A stretch of 64,000 nucleotides of DNA, taken from NCBI RefSeq assembly GCF_020880975.1, contig NZ_JAJIWP010000003.1:620001-684000 (forward strand), given 5' to 3'. Below, one piece after another: positions 25,105-32,589 of this stretch. Source of the DNA: Mucilaginibacter sp. UR6-1 (GTDB lineage Bacteria > Bacteroidota > Bacteroidia > Sphingobacteriales > Sphingobacteriaceae). Made by a program: the position numbers and the translations under genes. Position 1 is the first letter of the stretch; every line of letters starts with the position of its first letter. The notes beneath the pieces were generated by a model. That model saw only the letters and a program-made list of their open reading frames with translations. It was not told the DNA's origin and made no database searches.

Positions 25105-25455
25105 ATGATACTGATTGATACAGCAAAGCCGAAGCAGCAACTGATACTTACGTTAAGTGAAAAAGTAACGGTAAATGAGCCGGAATACTTATTGGCTTTT
25201 ACTGGTGATGCAACAAATGATACTTATCAGATTACGCTTTCTGATAAGCTCTCTTTATCAAATAGTCGGTATGATTTATTTACCGTTGATACTTCGCTTT
25301 TCAACGGCATTCCAGCCGGATTTTATACTTACCAAGTTTATCAAAAAGCAAACAGCATCATTGAAACAGGTAAGCTACTAATTCAAATAAAAGAAGCTGA
25401 ACCTGAAATCATAAGCCCTATCAGAAGCGAAGAATATTTGATTTACAAACCATAA
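25105..25455 (+). CDS. Hypothetical virion protein, 116 aa
   Basis: The start is placed at ATG 25105, since an upstream in-frame ATG lies before the ACTATTTAT element next to the terminator. The 116-aa protein is beta-rich (YQITLSDKLSLSNSRYDLFT, AGFYTYQVYQK), similar in style to small head or tail accessory proteins. Its TAA overlaps the portal ATG in TAATG, so the two are translationally coupled. Confidence 0.55.
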   Translation: MILIDTAKPKQQLILTLSEKVTVNEPEYLLAFTGDATNDTYQITLSDKLSLSNSRYDLFTVDTSLFNGIPAGFYTYQVYQKANSIIETGKLLIQIKEAEPEIISPIRSEEYLIYKP

Positions 25456-27278
25456 TGAGTGAGAAAAGTGCGGGAGATAAAGGATTTCAGGAATTAATAA
25501 CGTTTGCGAGAAGTATTACACCACTGCCAGTTGAAGTAATACAAAGCACCAGTGATGATAGGTGGGTAAGCTTTGGTACAGATAATCTGTACCCTAACTT
25601 TCTTCTAAAACTTTATGGTGAATGCGCGTTACACCGGGGAATCGTTGGCAAGAAGCTCAATTTCTTAATGGGTGATGGAATTGTAACGAAATCGGATTCA
25701 AAACCATTTGTAGCTAATATTAATCAGGTTGATTCAGCAGAAGAGTTAATTCAGAAGTTGAGTTATGATTTTATTCTTTTCCAAGCTTTTGCAATTGAGG
25801 TACAGTACGATTTGTTGAACAATAAGCCGCTTTATTTTAATCACATTCCCATAAATCATATCAGAAGCAACAAGAACCGCACACGTTTTTGGGTATGTCA
25901 GGATTGGATTAAACGTAGGGATGTGTTAACGTATAACAGATGGATAAAAGGCGATAACGAAGACCGTAAATCCAAAATATTTTACTACACAGGCTACGCG
26001 CCAAGTGTAAATAATATTTACCCTGATGTTGACTATAAGGCCGCTATCACCGCGATGGTAACAGATATGCTTATCAACAACTGGTTTAAGAATAATATTG
26101 AGGATGGCTTTAGTCCAGCTCATATTATAAGTTTTTTCAAGGGAGTTCCAACATCAGAAGAGGGGAGAGATTTTGAACGTAAGTTTAAAGCTACTTATTC
26201 AGGGTCTGATGGCTTGAAATATCTTATCAACTATGATAACGGTGGCGATTCTTCAAGTGTTAAAATTGATAGCATTCCAAGCGATGACTATGCTACTAAA
26301 CTGACAGAAGTCATTAAGAAAGTTGAAAATTCAATACTGCAATCACATTCAGCTACCCGTTTACTTTTTGGTGTTGAAACCGAAGGTTCATTAGGTGGTA
26401 ACGGTACAGAGCTTGAAATTCAATATGAGATTTTTAAACAGACTTGGGTTAAAAATACCCGGAATGTAATTGAATCGGGATTGAATAAATTGTTTGCTGA
26501 TGCTGGTTTACCTGCTATTGAATTCAAAGATAAATCATCATTGTTTAGCACTTCATTAGAAAATGCCACCAAAGAGAAGGTGTTGACTATCGATGAACTA
26601 AGGAACATTGATGGTAAATCGCCACTACCTAATGGTGCCGGTCAAGGTTTAATTGGTGCAGCAGCTCCTAACATGGAAAATGGATTTGCAAAGGACGGTA
26701 AGAAGTTAACCGGGGAAGATTTTGAACTGGTTAAAGACTTTGGTGTTCATCGGGGTGAATTTGAATTTGTAACGGATGAAGCACTAAACTTTGCTGGTGA
26801 TGATGCTATTGAGAATTATTTGATTTCAGAAAAGATAGACGGCAAATCCATCGCTACCATTAAAGCAGATATTCAAAATACTTTAGGCATTAATACAACC
26901 AATGAAGCTATCACAGAAAAGATAAATAAGCTCACACAAGCAAAGATAATTTCAAGCGATATAAGCAATGGTAAGGTAAATATTAAGCCTGTAGAGCAGC
27001 CTAAAGTAAGCAACGAGGTGCAGGTGATGTATGAGTATGTTGTGCGTAGCGGATATGGTAAGCCGTTAATTGCAGCATCAAGGGATTTCTGCACTAAGCT
27101 TATCAATAATGACCGCTTGTATACACGTACTGACATTCAGCAAATGAGCTCAATTTTTGGATATGATATATTCAGGCATTGCGGTGGCTGGTATTTTAAT
27201 TCTGATACAGGCCAAGCGGAAAATCAATGTAGGCACGAATGGAAAATGGTTAAAGTAATTAGAAAGGGTAACAAATAA
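25455..27278 (+). CDS. Portal protein with a MuF-like C-terminal zinc-binding domain
   Basis: Residues 1 to about 420 have a portal outline: FGTDNLYPNFLLKLYGECAL, PIDxxIN-like HIPINHIRSNKNR, and the long clip/stem helices (KLTEVIKKVENSILQSHS, ELEIQYEIFKQTWVKNTRN). The C-terminal about 80 residues (FCTKLINNDRLYTRTDIQQM, then HCGGWYFN and QCRHEWKMV) look like the end of MuF-type head morphogenesis proteins, with Cys and His placed to bind zinc. A portal joined to this piece may do both jobs. It lies 16 kb downstream of terL, although portals normally follow terL directly. Confidence 0.7.
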   Translation: MSEKSAGDKGFQELITFARSITPLPVEVIQSTSDDRWVSFGTDNLYPNFLLKLYGECALHRGIVGKKLNFLMGDGIVTKSDSKPFVANINQVDSAEELIQKLSYDFILFQAFAIEVQYDLLNNKPLYFNHIPINHIRSNKNRTRFWVCQDWIKRRDVLTYNRWIKGDNEDRKSKIFYYTGYAPSVNNIYPDVDYKAAITAMVTDMLINNWFKNNIEDGFSPAHIISFFKGVPTSEEGRDFERKFKATYSGSDGLKYLINYDNGGDSSSVKIDSIPSDDYATKLTEVIKKVENSILQSHSATRLLFGVETEGSLGGNGTELEIQYEIFKQTWVKNTRNVIESGLNKLFADAGLPAIEFKDKSSLFSTSLENATKEKVLTIDELRNIDGKSPLPNGAGQGLIGAAAPNMENGFAKDGKKLTGEDFELVKDFGVHRGEFEFVTDEALNFAGDDAIENYLISEKIDGKSIATIKADIQNTLGINTTNEAITEKINKLTQAKIISSDISNGKVNIKPVEQPKVSNEVQVMYEYVVRSGYGKPLIAASRDFCTKLINNDRLYTRTDIQQMSSIFGYDIFRHCGGWYFNSDTGQAENQCRHEWKMVKVIRKGNK

Positions 27279-27844
27279 TGAAGAGGGTGCAATTCTTAAC
27301 CGTACAGGAGCTTAAAGAGAACTCTATAATTCAAATCAATGTTTACGAGAAGATTTTGAATCAAAGTATCATTGAGTTTCAAGATTTGGAGCTATCTCAA
27401 ATTTTGGGCAAAGCAACTTATAAAAGATTATCTAACCTGTTAGTTAGCGGTGTTACTATATCAGGCTTTACTTATTCAAATGATGATACACTGTTGTTTG
27501 AACACATCAAACCGGTAATGGTCTATGGTAGCTTACTTTATAGCCTGTCACCATTACAGCACAAAGTAAGTAACAAAGGAGTTCAAAACATTACTGATGC
27601 CAATGCTCAAATAGGTGATGTTGATAAGCTCAGAAGTAACTATACAGCAAAGTTGGAAGGCTATAAAAAGCTATTGATAGAGTACATGGAAACGGATAAC
27701 GACCCAGAAACTGTACCGCCTCAAAATATAGATACCAGTTTTGCTTTCACCGGAATATCTATACCGGATAATCAATACAATGAAGCAGAAGCTTACCGGG
27801 ATGCTGCTTATAAAACTGGTTATTATAGAAGGGTGATTTATTAA
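27278..27844 (+). CDS. Head-tail connector-like protein, 188 aa
   Basis: The start overlaps the portal stop (TAATG), so it is translationally coupled to the portal. The protein has a helical N-terminal half (VQELKENSIIQINVYEKILN, LELSQILGKATYKRL) like gp6-type head-tail adaptors, which form a ring under the portal, and a Tyr-rich tail. This matches the DUF6712-like proteins that I recall next to portals in Bacteroidota phages. Moderate confidence. Confidence 0.5.
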   Translation: MKRVQFLTVQELKENSIIQINVYEKILNQSIIEFQDLELSQILGKATYKRLSNLLVSGVTISGFTYSNDDTLLFEHIKPVMVYGSLLYSLSPLQHKVSNKGVQNITDANAQIGDVDKLRSNYTAKLEGYKKLLIEYMETDNDPETVPPQNIDTSFAFTGISIPDNQYNEAEAYRDAAYKTGYYRRVIY

Positions 27845-28323
27845 TGATAACCATTAACCAATACATAAAATTTATTGAAAACTTCTTAAAGCAGCATCAG
27901 CAAATCAACACCGTTATTACATCAAATGAAGCTGATTTTAAAGCTTATGACAACATTGTTTATCCGGTTGCTCATATTGATTATGTAACACAGCGTATCA
28001 ACGGTGCTAACGTTAGCCATCAATTTGAAATTATTATAGGTGACTTATTCGACCCTAATTTGCCCGAGACTGAATTTGAGATTTATTCAGACTGTAATTT
28101 GATTGCTGATGATGTGGTTACTTACTTCGCTAATCAGTTTGATACCGGTTATGAGGTTGACGAAAATGTAAGTGTTCAAAAATTTACTGATGCTAATGTT
28201 GATAGGGTAGCGGGTTGCGTGTTTGTATTAACCTTCAATCAATTCCGTGAGGCGAATGCTTGTATCATACCAACTAACGATAACACCCGCCCTTTTGGTG
28301 AGCAATTTAATCAGGAGTTTTAA
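27844..28323 (+). CDS. Tail terminator or minor head protein, 159 aa
   Basis: Start codon overlaps the previous stop. The 159-aa protein has an alternating sheet/helix pattern (YPVAHIDYVTQRINGANVSH, FEIYSDCNLIADDVVTYFAN) and an internal Cys-rich segment. Size, position after the connector and coupling suggest a stopper or tail terminator protein at the neck. It converges with the leftward membrane-protein array and overlaps its last gene by 17 bp. Confidence 0.4.
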   Translation: MITINQYIKFIENFLKQHQQINTVITSNEADFKAYDNIVYPVAHIDYVTQRINGANVSHQFEIIIGDLFDPNLPETEFEIYSDCNLIADDVVTYFANQFDTGYEVDENVSVQKFTDANVDRVAGCVFVLTFNQFREANACIIPTNDNTRPFGEQFNQEF

Positions 28324-28669
28324 AACTCCATCCCCTTTTCTTAAACATTAAGTAAGCGAATAAAAAACCCACTATTAAGCCGAAATACATTCCGAAAGTA
28401 GTTGAGTTCATATCAGATATGCCTGATGCTATGAATTTAAAACTAAATAATATTGGTATTATCACTGCTAATATCCCTGCAATCATTTTAGGTGCCGGAG
28501 CAATTGCACAGGCGATGATAGGAACCAAAGAATAAATAAGTCCGAACAAAAATTCAAGGGGTTTAGAACCCATTACATATGCAAACAATACTGCGCTGGA
28601 AAAAGCGACTGGAAATAATGAGATAGGTATGCAAACTATCCAACGGAGAATTTTGATAGCCAGCTTCAT
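28307..28669 (-). CDS. ILRW-family membrane protein, 120 aa
   Basis: Member of a tandem leftward array of related small membrane proteins. It starts MKLAIKILRWIVCIPISL, has four hydrophobic segments and ends FKKRGWSFKTPD. Like the two upstream relatives it shares ILRW near the start, an APxPK loop after the second or third helix and RGW near the end. It is the most divergent and shortest of the three full copies. Probably an inner-membrane protein of unknown function. Confidence 0.6.
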   Translation of the reverse strand: MKLAIKILRWIVCIPISLFPVAFSSAVLFAYVMGSKPLEFLFGLIYSLVPIIACAIAPAPKMIAGILAVIIPILFSFKFIASGISDMNSTTFGMYFGLIVGFLFAYLMFKKRGWSFKTPD

Positions 28670-29107
28670 CTAATATTCTTCAATGGTTTCTATTTTCGCA
28701 GCTTTATTCCAGCCTTTGTTTTTGAAGTAGTTATAACTAATCAAGATTCCAGTTCCTAAGCCAGCAGACAAGCCTATGTTACTGGATATACCTAAATAGT
28801 TATAAGACTTTAACAAATAAGTTACTGCGTAGATAGAAAATATTGCGCTGACTATCGTTACTGCGGTAACACCCCATTTCTTAGGTTTGGGCACTATCAA
28901 ACAAGTGATGATTGGTAGCAAAGTAAAACTTATGTATGGAGCTATAAAGTATAAAAAACAACCAATTACTACATCTCCATTAGTTTTTATTTTATGCGAA
29001 AACTCGGTTGCGCCCGTGACCTGAATAAGTAAATACAAGAGTGAAACAGTGAGGGCTAATGCGAAAGGAATGCCCAATGACCATCTTAATATCTTAATGA
29101 AGTTCAT
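28670..29107 (-). CDS. ILRW-family membrane protein, 145 aa
   Basis: Second of the array: MNFIKILRWSLGIPFALA start, four hydrophobic segments, a PKPKKWG loop and the C-terminal signature FKNKGWNKAAKIETIEEY. The last codons abut the start of the 28669 gene, so the genes are co-transcribed. About 145 aa long, the same as its upstream relative, and clearly a paralogue. The conserved basic loop and acidic tail are likely cytoplasmic. Confidence 0.65.
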   Translation of the reverse strand: MNFIKILRWSLGIPFALALTVSLLYLLIQVTGATEFSHKIKTNGDVVIGCFLYFIAPYISFTLLPIITCLIVPKPKKWGVTAVTIVSAIFSIYAVTYLLKSYNYLGISSNIGLSAGLGTGILISYNYFKNKGWNKAAKIETIEEY

Positions 29108-29109
29108 AC

Positions 29110-29547
29110 TTAATATTCTTCTAATTCTTCAACTAAATTTGCCTTATTCCAACCTCTATGTTTAAAAAGCTTGTAGCTTACTAAAAACCCTAATACAAAT
29201 CCAGCAGTTAAGCCACCCGTGACACTAAGTATTAAAGGGTCTGAATATGCTGATGATACATTGGCAATAAATATGTTAAGAAGCCGATTTCCAAGTACAA
29301 CTTCACCAATTACAATAACTGCTACCGCACCATATTTTTTAGGTGATGGTACAACATAAGTAGCAGCAATAACCGGAATAAAGCCAATTAATACACAAAT
29401 TATTACAAAAAAAGATAAATAAGTTGATTCCTCTAACTGGTCAATTCTAAACCTTAGTATTTGAGATAAAATGTAAAAAAATAATCCTGTGATTATATAA
29501 GATAAAGGTATGCCAAGTACCCATCTAAGAATGTTGATAAGGTTCAT
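29110..29547 (-). CDS. ILRW-family membrane protein, 145 aa
   Basis: Third paralogue, starting MNLINILRWVLGIPLSYI, with four hydrophobic segments, a PSPKKYGA loop and the C-terminal signature FKHRGWNKANLVEELEEY. It lies 2 bp upstream of the next gene. Repeated duplication of one small membrane protein within a prophage cargo cassette suggests rapid diversification, for example against competing phages. No known function. Confidence 0.65.
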   Translation of the reverse strand: MNLINILRWVLGIPLSYIITGLFFYILSQILRFRIDQLEESTYLSFFVIICVLIGFIPVIAATYVVPSPKKYGAVAVIVIGEVVLGNRLLNIFIANVSSAYSDPLILSVTGGLTAGFVLGFLVSYKLFKHRGWNKANLVEELEEY

Positions 29548-29562
29548 AGTTTAAAAATGATA

Positions 29563-29661
29563 TTAACCGTGAAATCCAAATTGCATTGCTATACCCATCA
29601 ATAGTAAATAACCAAGTATTATTCCGGCAATCCACAATAGTATTTTTGTAATAAGGTTCAT
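29563..29661 (-). CDS. Short ILRW-like membrane peptide, 32 aa
   Basis: ATG 29661 encodes MNLITKILLWIAGIILGYLL followed by LMGIAMQFGFHG. The first 18 residues match the N termini of the three downstream paralogues (MNLI-KILRW-LGIP). It is either a truncated copy or an independent single-helix peptide. It begins the leftward array and starts 24 bp from the ACTATTTAT element of the lysozyme gene. Confidence 0.45.
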   Translation of the reverse strand: MNLITKILLWIAGIILGYLLLMGIAMQFGFHG

Positions 29662-29684
29662 AAGCTAAATATAACATAACCCGG

Positions 29685-29705
29685 ACTATTTATCCTGTGA
29701 GGATA
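29685..29705 (+). promoter_or_regulatory. ACTATTTAT element with GTG start in hairpin loop
   Basis: ACTATTTAT at 29685-29693 overlaps TATCC (29691-29695), which pairs with GGATA (29701-29705). The 5-nt loop TGTGA contains the GTG start codon of the lysozyme gene. Confidence 0.6.
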
Positions 29706-30143
29706 GATAAAGCGGGAAGGGATTTCATTTACAAAGAAGAGGGTGTTAAGCTTAAAGCTTACCTTGATGTTGCTGGTATTCCTACAATTGGTGTAGGCTT
29801 TACTTACTATCCACATGGTGGAAAGATTAAATTAGGCGATACAATCACTATAGAACAATGCACCGAATACTTTAATATCATTGTTCAATCCTTTGAAGAT
29901 GCCGTTTCTAAGGCTGTTAAAATTAATATCAATCAACATCAGTTCAACGCACTTGTATCATTTTCATTTAACGTAGGCATACAAGCGTTCAAAAGCTCAA
30001 CCTTACTTAAAAAAATCAATTCTCAATCAACTGAACAAGACATTAAAGCCGAATTTTTGAAATGGAAGCGTGCCGGTGGTAAAGTGGTTGATGGTCTTCT
30101 TAAACGTAGAATTAGAGAAGCCAATTTATATTTCACTGCCTAA
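29697..30143 (+). CDS. Phage lysozyme (endolysin), GH24
   Basis: Glycoside hydrolase family 24 muramidase that degrades peptidoglycan at lysis. The T4-lysozyme catalytic triad pattern is visible: Glu15 in KEEGVKLKAY, Asp24 in YLDVAG and Thr30 in IPTIGVG. The length of 148 aa is normal. There is no signal peptide, so it needs the holin encoded next. The start is GTG inside a hairpin loop, and its last base overlaps the holin start (TAATG). Confidence 0.9.
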   Translation: MRIDKAGRDFIYKEEGVKLKAYLDVAGIPTIGVGFTYYPHGGKIKLGDTITIEQCTEYFNIIVQSFEDAVSKAVKININQHQFNALVSFSFNVGIQAFKSSTLLKKINSQSTEQDIKAEFLKWKRAGGKVVDGLLKRRIREANLYFTA

Positions 30144-30589
30144 TGTTTAACTTATTTAACTTCTTCAATGGCTTATGGTCATTCATCAGCAAGTTCCTTT
30201 TATGGTTCCTTGTTTTTACTACCCCGATACATCAATTCTTGATTACTATTTATGTATTGTTACTGGTTGATTTAATTACGGGTATTTATAGTAAAGTGGT
30301 TATCAAAAAGGAGCCGTTGACCAGCAAGCGGTTGAAAGATACCACTACTAAATTTATCTTCTATTCATTTGCAGTGTTTATAGGTCTTATTGTAGATATA
30401 GCTATGCTTGGGGATAGTGAATTAATGTTAGCCCGGATAGTTGCCGGTTATATTATGCTAACAGAATTCCAAAGTGGAATTGAGAACATAAGTATCATTA
30501 CAGGTACCAACTTGTGGGTAATGATTAAGGATAAAGTTACAGAGTTATTCAACTCAAAAATCACTAAACAGAAAAATGAAAATAATTAA
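30143..30589 (+). CDS. Holin, phage_holin_4-like
   Basis: The 148-aa protein has three to four hydrophobic segments (FISKFLLWFLVFTTP, FLITIYVLLLVDLITGIY, FIFYSFAVFIGLIVDIAM, ILMARIVAGYIMLTE-like) and a charged C terminus. The motif VDLITGIYSK followed by TSKRLKDTTTK is typical of the toxin-secretion/phage lysis holin family. It overlaps the lysozyme gene by one base. It would form the membrane lesions that release the endolysin. Confidence 0.8.
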   Translation: MFNLFNFFNGLWSFISKFLLWFLVFTTPIHQFLITIYVLLLVDLITGIYSKVVIKKEPLTSKRLKDTTTKFIFYSFAVFIGLIVDIAMLGDSELMLARIVAGYIMLTEFQSGIENISIITGTNLWVMIKDKVTELFNSKITKQKNENN

Positions 30590-30653
30590 GATTTTAAAGC
30601 TGATAGCGGTTATTGCTACCAGCGTTTTAGAGGCGATTAAAAAAAATAATTAA
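30576..30653 (+). CDS. Hydrophobic peptide, 25 aa, overlapping the holin end
   Basis: ATG 30576 encodes MKIIKILKLIAVIATSVLEA then IKKNN. It overlaps the last 14 bases of the holin frame. A short basic-hydrophobic-basic peptide in the lysis cassette may modulate the holin, but no ribosome-binding site stands out and it could be spurious. Confidence 0.35.
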   Translation: MKIIKILKLIAVIATSVLEAIKKNN

Positions 30654-31195
30654 ACAGAGTCCTGAATCTCCTTCACTTTATTACCTATCAATGCGTGAAT
30701 GTATTCTCGATTTTCGTAGTTGGATTTGTCGTTAGTGTATTTGCGCTCACATTTTGGACAGACATAGCCACTTTCCCAAGTGTTATATAATTCAAGCATA
30801 GGTATATTACAATATTCACATACAGGAACCAATTTTTTAAGTGTGTACGTATTTGTTCTATAATTAACGTCATATTCCCAACTCCATAGCCAATTTTTAA
30901 ATCTATCTGAGGTGTATGACAAGAAACTATGTGGCTTAGATTTATCTACACTCTTCCTGCTTTTTATTGAAACAAAAAATATTATAGCTATAACAATTAA
31001 AAATATTAAGATATGCCAGACTTCGATTTCAAAAGTTAAAATACCAACTATGAAATTTAAAATTGCTTTAATCCAAGAGATAAGAGAGGTTGAAAACGGT
31101 TTTTCTTTTATCCAGTCATAAATTGCTGATGCAGCTACAGGTAATAATATACTTGATGCCCACCATTTAGAATGCCATTTGTTTTGTTCGCTCAT
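30650..31195 (-). CDS. Membrane protein with C-terminal zinc ribbon, 181 aa
   Basis: Hydrophobic segments occur at about residues 13-27, 40-55 and 62-77 (WHILIFLIVIAIIFFVSI). The soluble C-terminal domain contains CEYC and CPKC pairs about 22 residues apart, a likely zinc ribbon. It is leftward cargo after the lysis genes, 32 bp downstream of another membrane protein gene. It shares the membrane plus zinc-ribbon theme with the 84-aa protein at 19492-19746. Function unknown. Confidence 0.55.
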   Translation of the reverse strand: MSEQNKWHSKWWASSILLPVAASAIYDWIKEKPFSTSLISWIKAILNFIVGILTFEIEVWHILIFLIVIAIIFFVSIKSRKSVDKSKPHSFLSYTSDRFKNWLWSWEYDVNYRTNTYTLKKLVPVCEYCNIPMLELYNTWESGYVCPKCERKYTNDKSNYENREYIHALIGNKVKEIQDSV

Positions 31196-31227
31196 TTATG
31201 TTATTTATAATACTTAGCTTGTCTGAG

Positions 31228-32076
31228 TTAGTTTACACCAATATCCAATTTGGTAATTTCATTCATCGAGTAACACGTAACGATGTCTCTTTTAACGTCA
31301 TAGAAAAAAACATTACTATGAGTTTTGCCGATATAATAATACATACTATTCGATTGAATTATTTTATTTTCAAATTCAATTGAACAATTCTTATATGCCA
31401 ACGTTTTTTGAACTCTTTTATACTTAAAGTGCCCCTGAGCAATTCCCGATGCAAATAGAATAATGGATGTAGTAATAATAAACTTGAATTTAAAATCAAA
31501 TGATGGTATCGTAAATTCAAGTATTAGTATTGTAAATATTCCTAATATGATTGCTATACCAACTTGGAATCCAATAGTCATAATAAACTTAAACCAATTA
31601 GGTTGATTAGGACTTGTAAAATCTACAATGTGATTATATGCTGTAAATAATAGGGTACAAATGAATAAAAAAAATATACCAAATGTGAGTAAAATTTTAG
31701 GCAAGTCTTTGCGCAATTCTTTTGCATTGGCTATTTGTATCGAATGCCGTTCTTCTGAAATTGCTTTTCTGACACTTTCGTCCACAATTAAAGCGGTAGA
31801 AGTAGGTTTAACTATTTTTTTCTTACTTGGTGTCACTTTATGAAGATAATATGCACCAACAAGCACGCCAGCTAAATTATATATCCCCCCTATAAATAAG
31901 TCAAACAGAGATTGAGGCAACAATTCAGAGATTTCTAAAAATGAAAATATGTCTAAATTGAATTCATAATAATATATAAACTGTTTAGCTGCACCGTACA
32001 TTAAAATCAGCAAAGTATATATTGGAAGAAGGGGCAGTATGGTATCTTTTAATACGTCAGTATTTTGTTCCTGCAT
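31228..32076 (-). CDS. Multi-pass membrane protein, 282 aa
   Basis: About five hydrophobic segments are visible, including LPLLPIYTLLILMYGAA, ILLTFGIFFLFICTLLFTAY, IGFQVGIAIILGIFTILILE and FIITTSIILFASGIA, with a cytoplasmic basic loop (KVTPSKKKIVKP) and a polar C-terminal domain. It is leftward and upstream of the zinc-ribbon gene. No family is recognised. Cargo with an envelope role is likely. Confidence 0.55.
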   Translation of the reverse strand: MQEQNTDVLKDTILPLLPIYTLLILMYGAAKQFIYYYEFNLDIFSFLEISELLPQSLFDLFIGGIYNLAGVLVGAYYLHKVTPSKKKIVKPTSTALIVDESVRKAISEERHSIQIANAKELRKDLPKILLTFGIFFLFICTLLFTAYNHIVDFTSPNQPNWFKFIMTIGFQVGIAIILGIFTILILEFTIPSFDFKFKFIITTSIILFASGIAQGHFKYKRVQKTLAYKNCSIEFENKIIQSNSMYYYIGKTHSNVFFYDVKRDIVTCYSMNEITKLDIGVN

Positions 32077-32110
32077 TGTTTAAAGTTTAAATTGTAAAAA
32101 TACTAAAAAT

Positions 32111-32145
32111 GTTAGCAGATTTGTAAGGTGAAGTCCCCTGCTAAC
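32111..32145 (+). promoter_or_regulatory. Inverted repeat around the umuD start
   Basis: GTTAGCAG (32111-32118) is repeated in reverse complement as CTGCTAAC (32138-32145), with the GTG start codon (32128) in the 19-nt gap. It could be an SOS-repressor operator or an RNA hairpin that presents the start codon in its loop. Confidence 0.5.
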
Positions 32146-32589
32146 ATATCAGTATATAAATTTAAAAGTTCCTTAACAGAACTACCATTGTTTTTATCCA
32201 CAATTCAATGTGGTTTTCCATCCCCGGCAGAAGATTATTTAGAAGAGGTTTTATCACTTGATGATATATGTATCAGCAACGCTGCAAGCACATTCTTAGG
32301 CAGAGTATCAGGGTCATCACTCAAAGATATTTGCATCTATTCAGGTGATATAGTAGTTATTGATAAAAGCCTTACTGCTGTACACCGAGATTTAGTGGTG
32401 TGTGCTATTGATGGCGAATTCAACGCCAAAATCTTGCATATAGACCCTTTGCAGGGCATACGGTTATTATCGGCTAATCCTGATTTTGCACCAATTGAGA
32501 TAAAGGAGTTGACAGATTTTAGAGTGTGGGGTGTTATCACATTTGTTATTCAGGATATAAAGAACCGGAGCAATGATTGGCATTATTGA
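32128..32589 (+). CDS. umuD: UmuD-like SOS mutagenesis protein (S24 peptidase)
   Basis: The 153-aa protein has the UmuD self-cleavage site Cys28-Gly29 in QCGFPSPAEDY, the catalytic serine (Ser64) in VSGSSLKD and the catalytic lysine (Lys101) in EFNAKILHI. RecA-induced self-cleavage would activate the partner polymerase. It overlaps umuC by 17 bp. The start is probably GTG 32128. In a prophage it may also link lysogeny to DNA damage. Confidence 0.88.
   Translation: MKSPANISVYKFKSSLTELPLFLSTIQCGFPSPAEDYLEEVLSLDDICISNAASTFLGRVSGSSLKDICIYSGDIVVIDKSLTAVHRDLVVCAIDGEFNAKILHIDPLQGIRLLSANPDFAPIEIKELTDFRVWGVITFVIQDIKNRSNDWHY

Noticed and set aside
30245..30253. An eleventh exact ACTATTTAT inside the holin gene
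   Set aside because: It lies within an in-frame hydrophobic segment (LITIYVLLL) and has no gene start after it, so it is most likely chance in AT-rich coding sequence.
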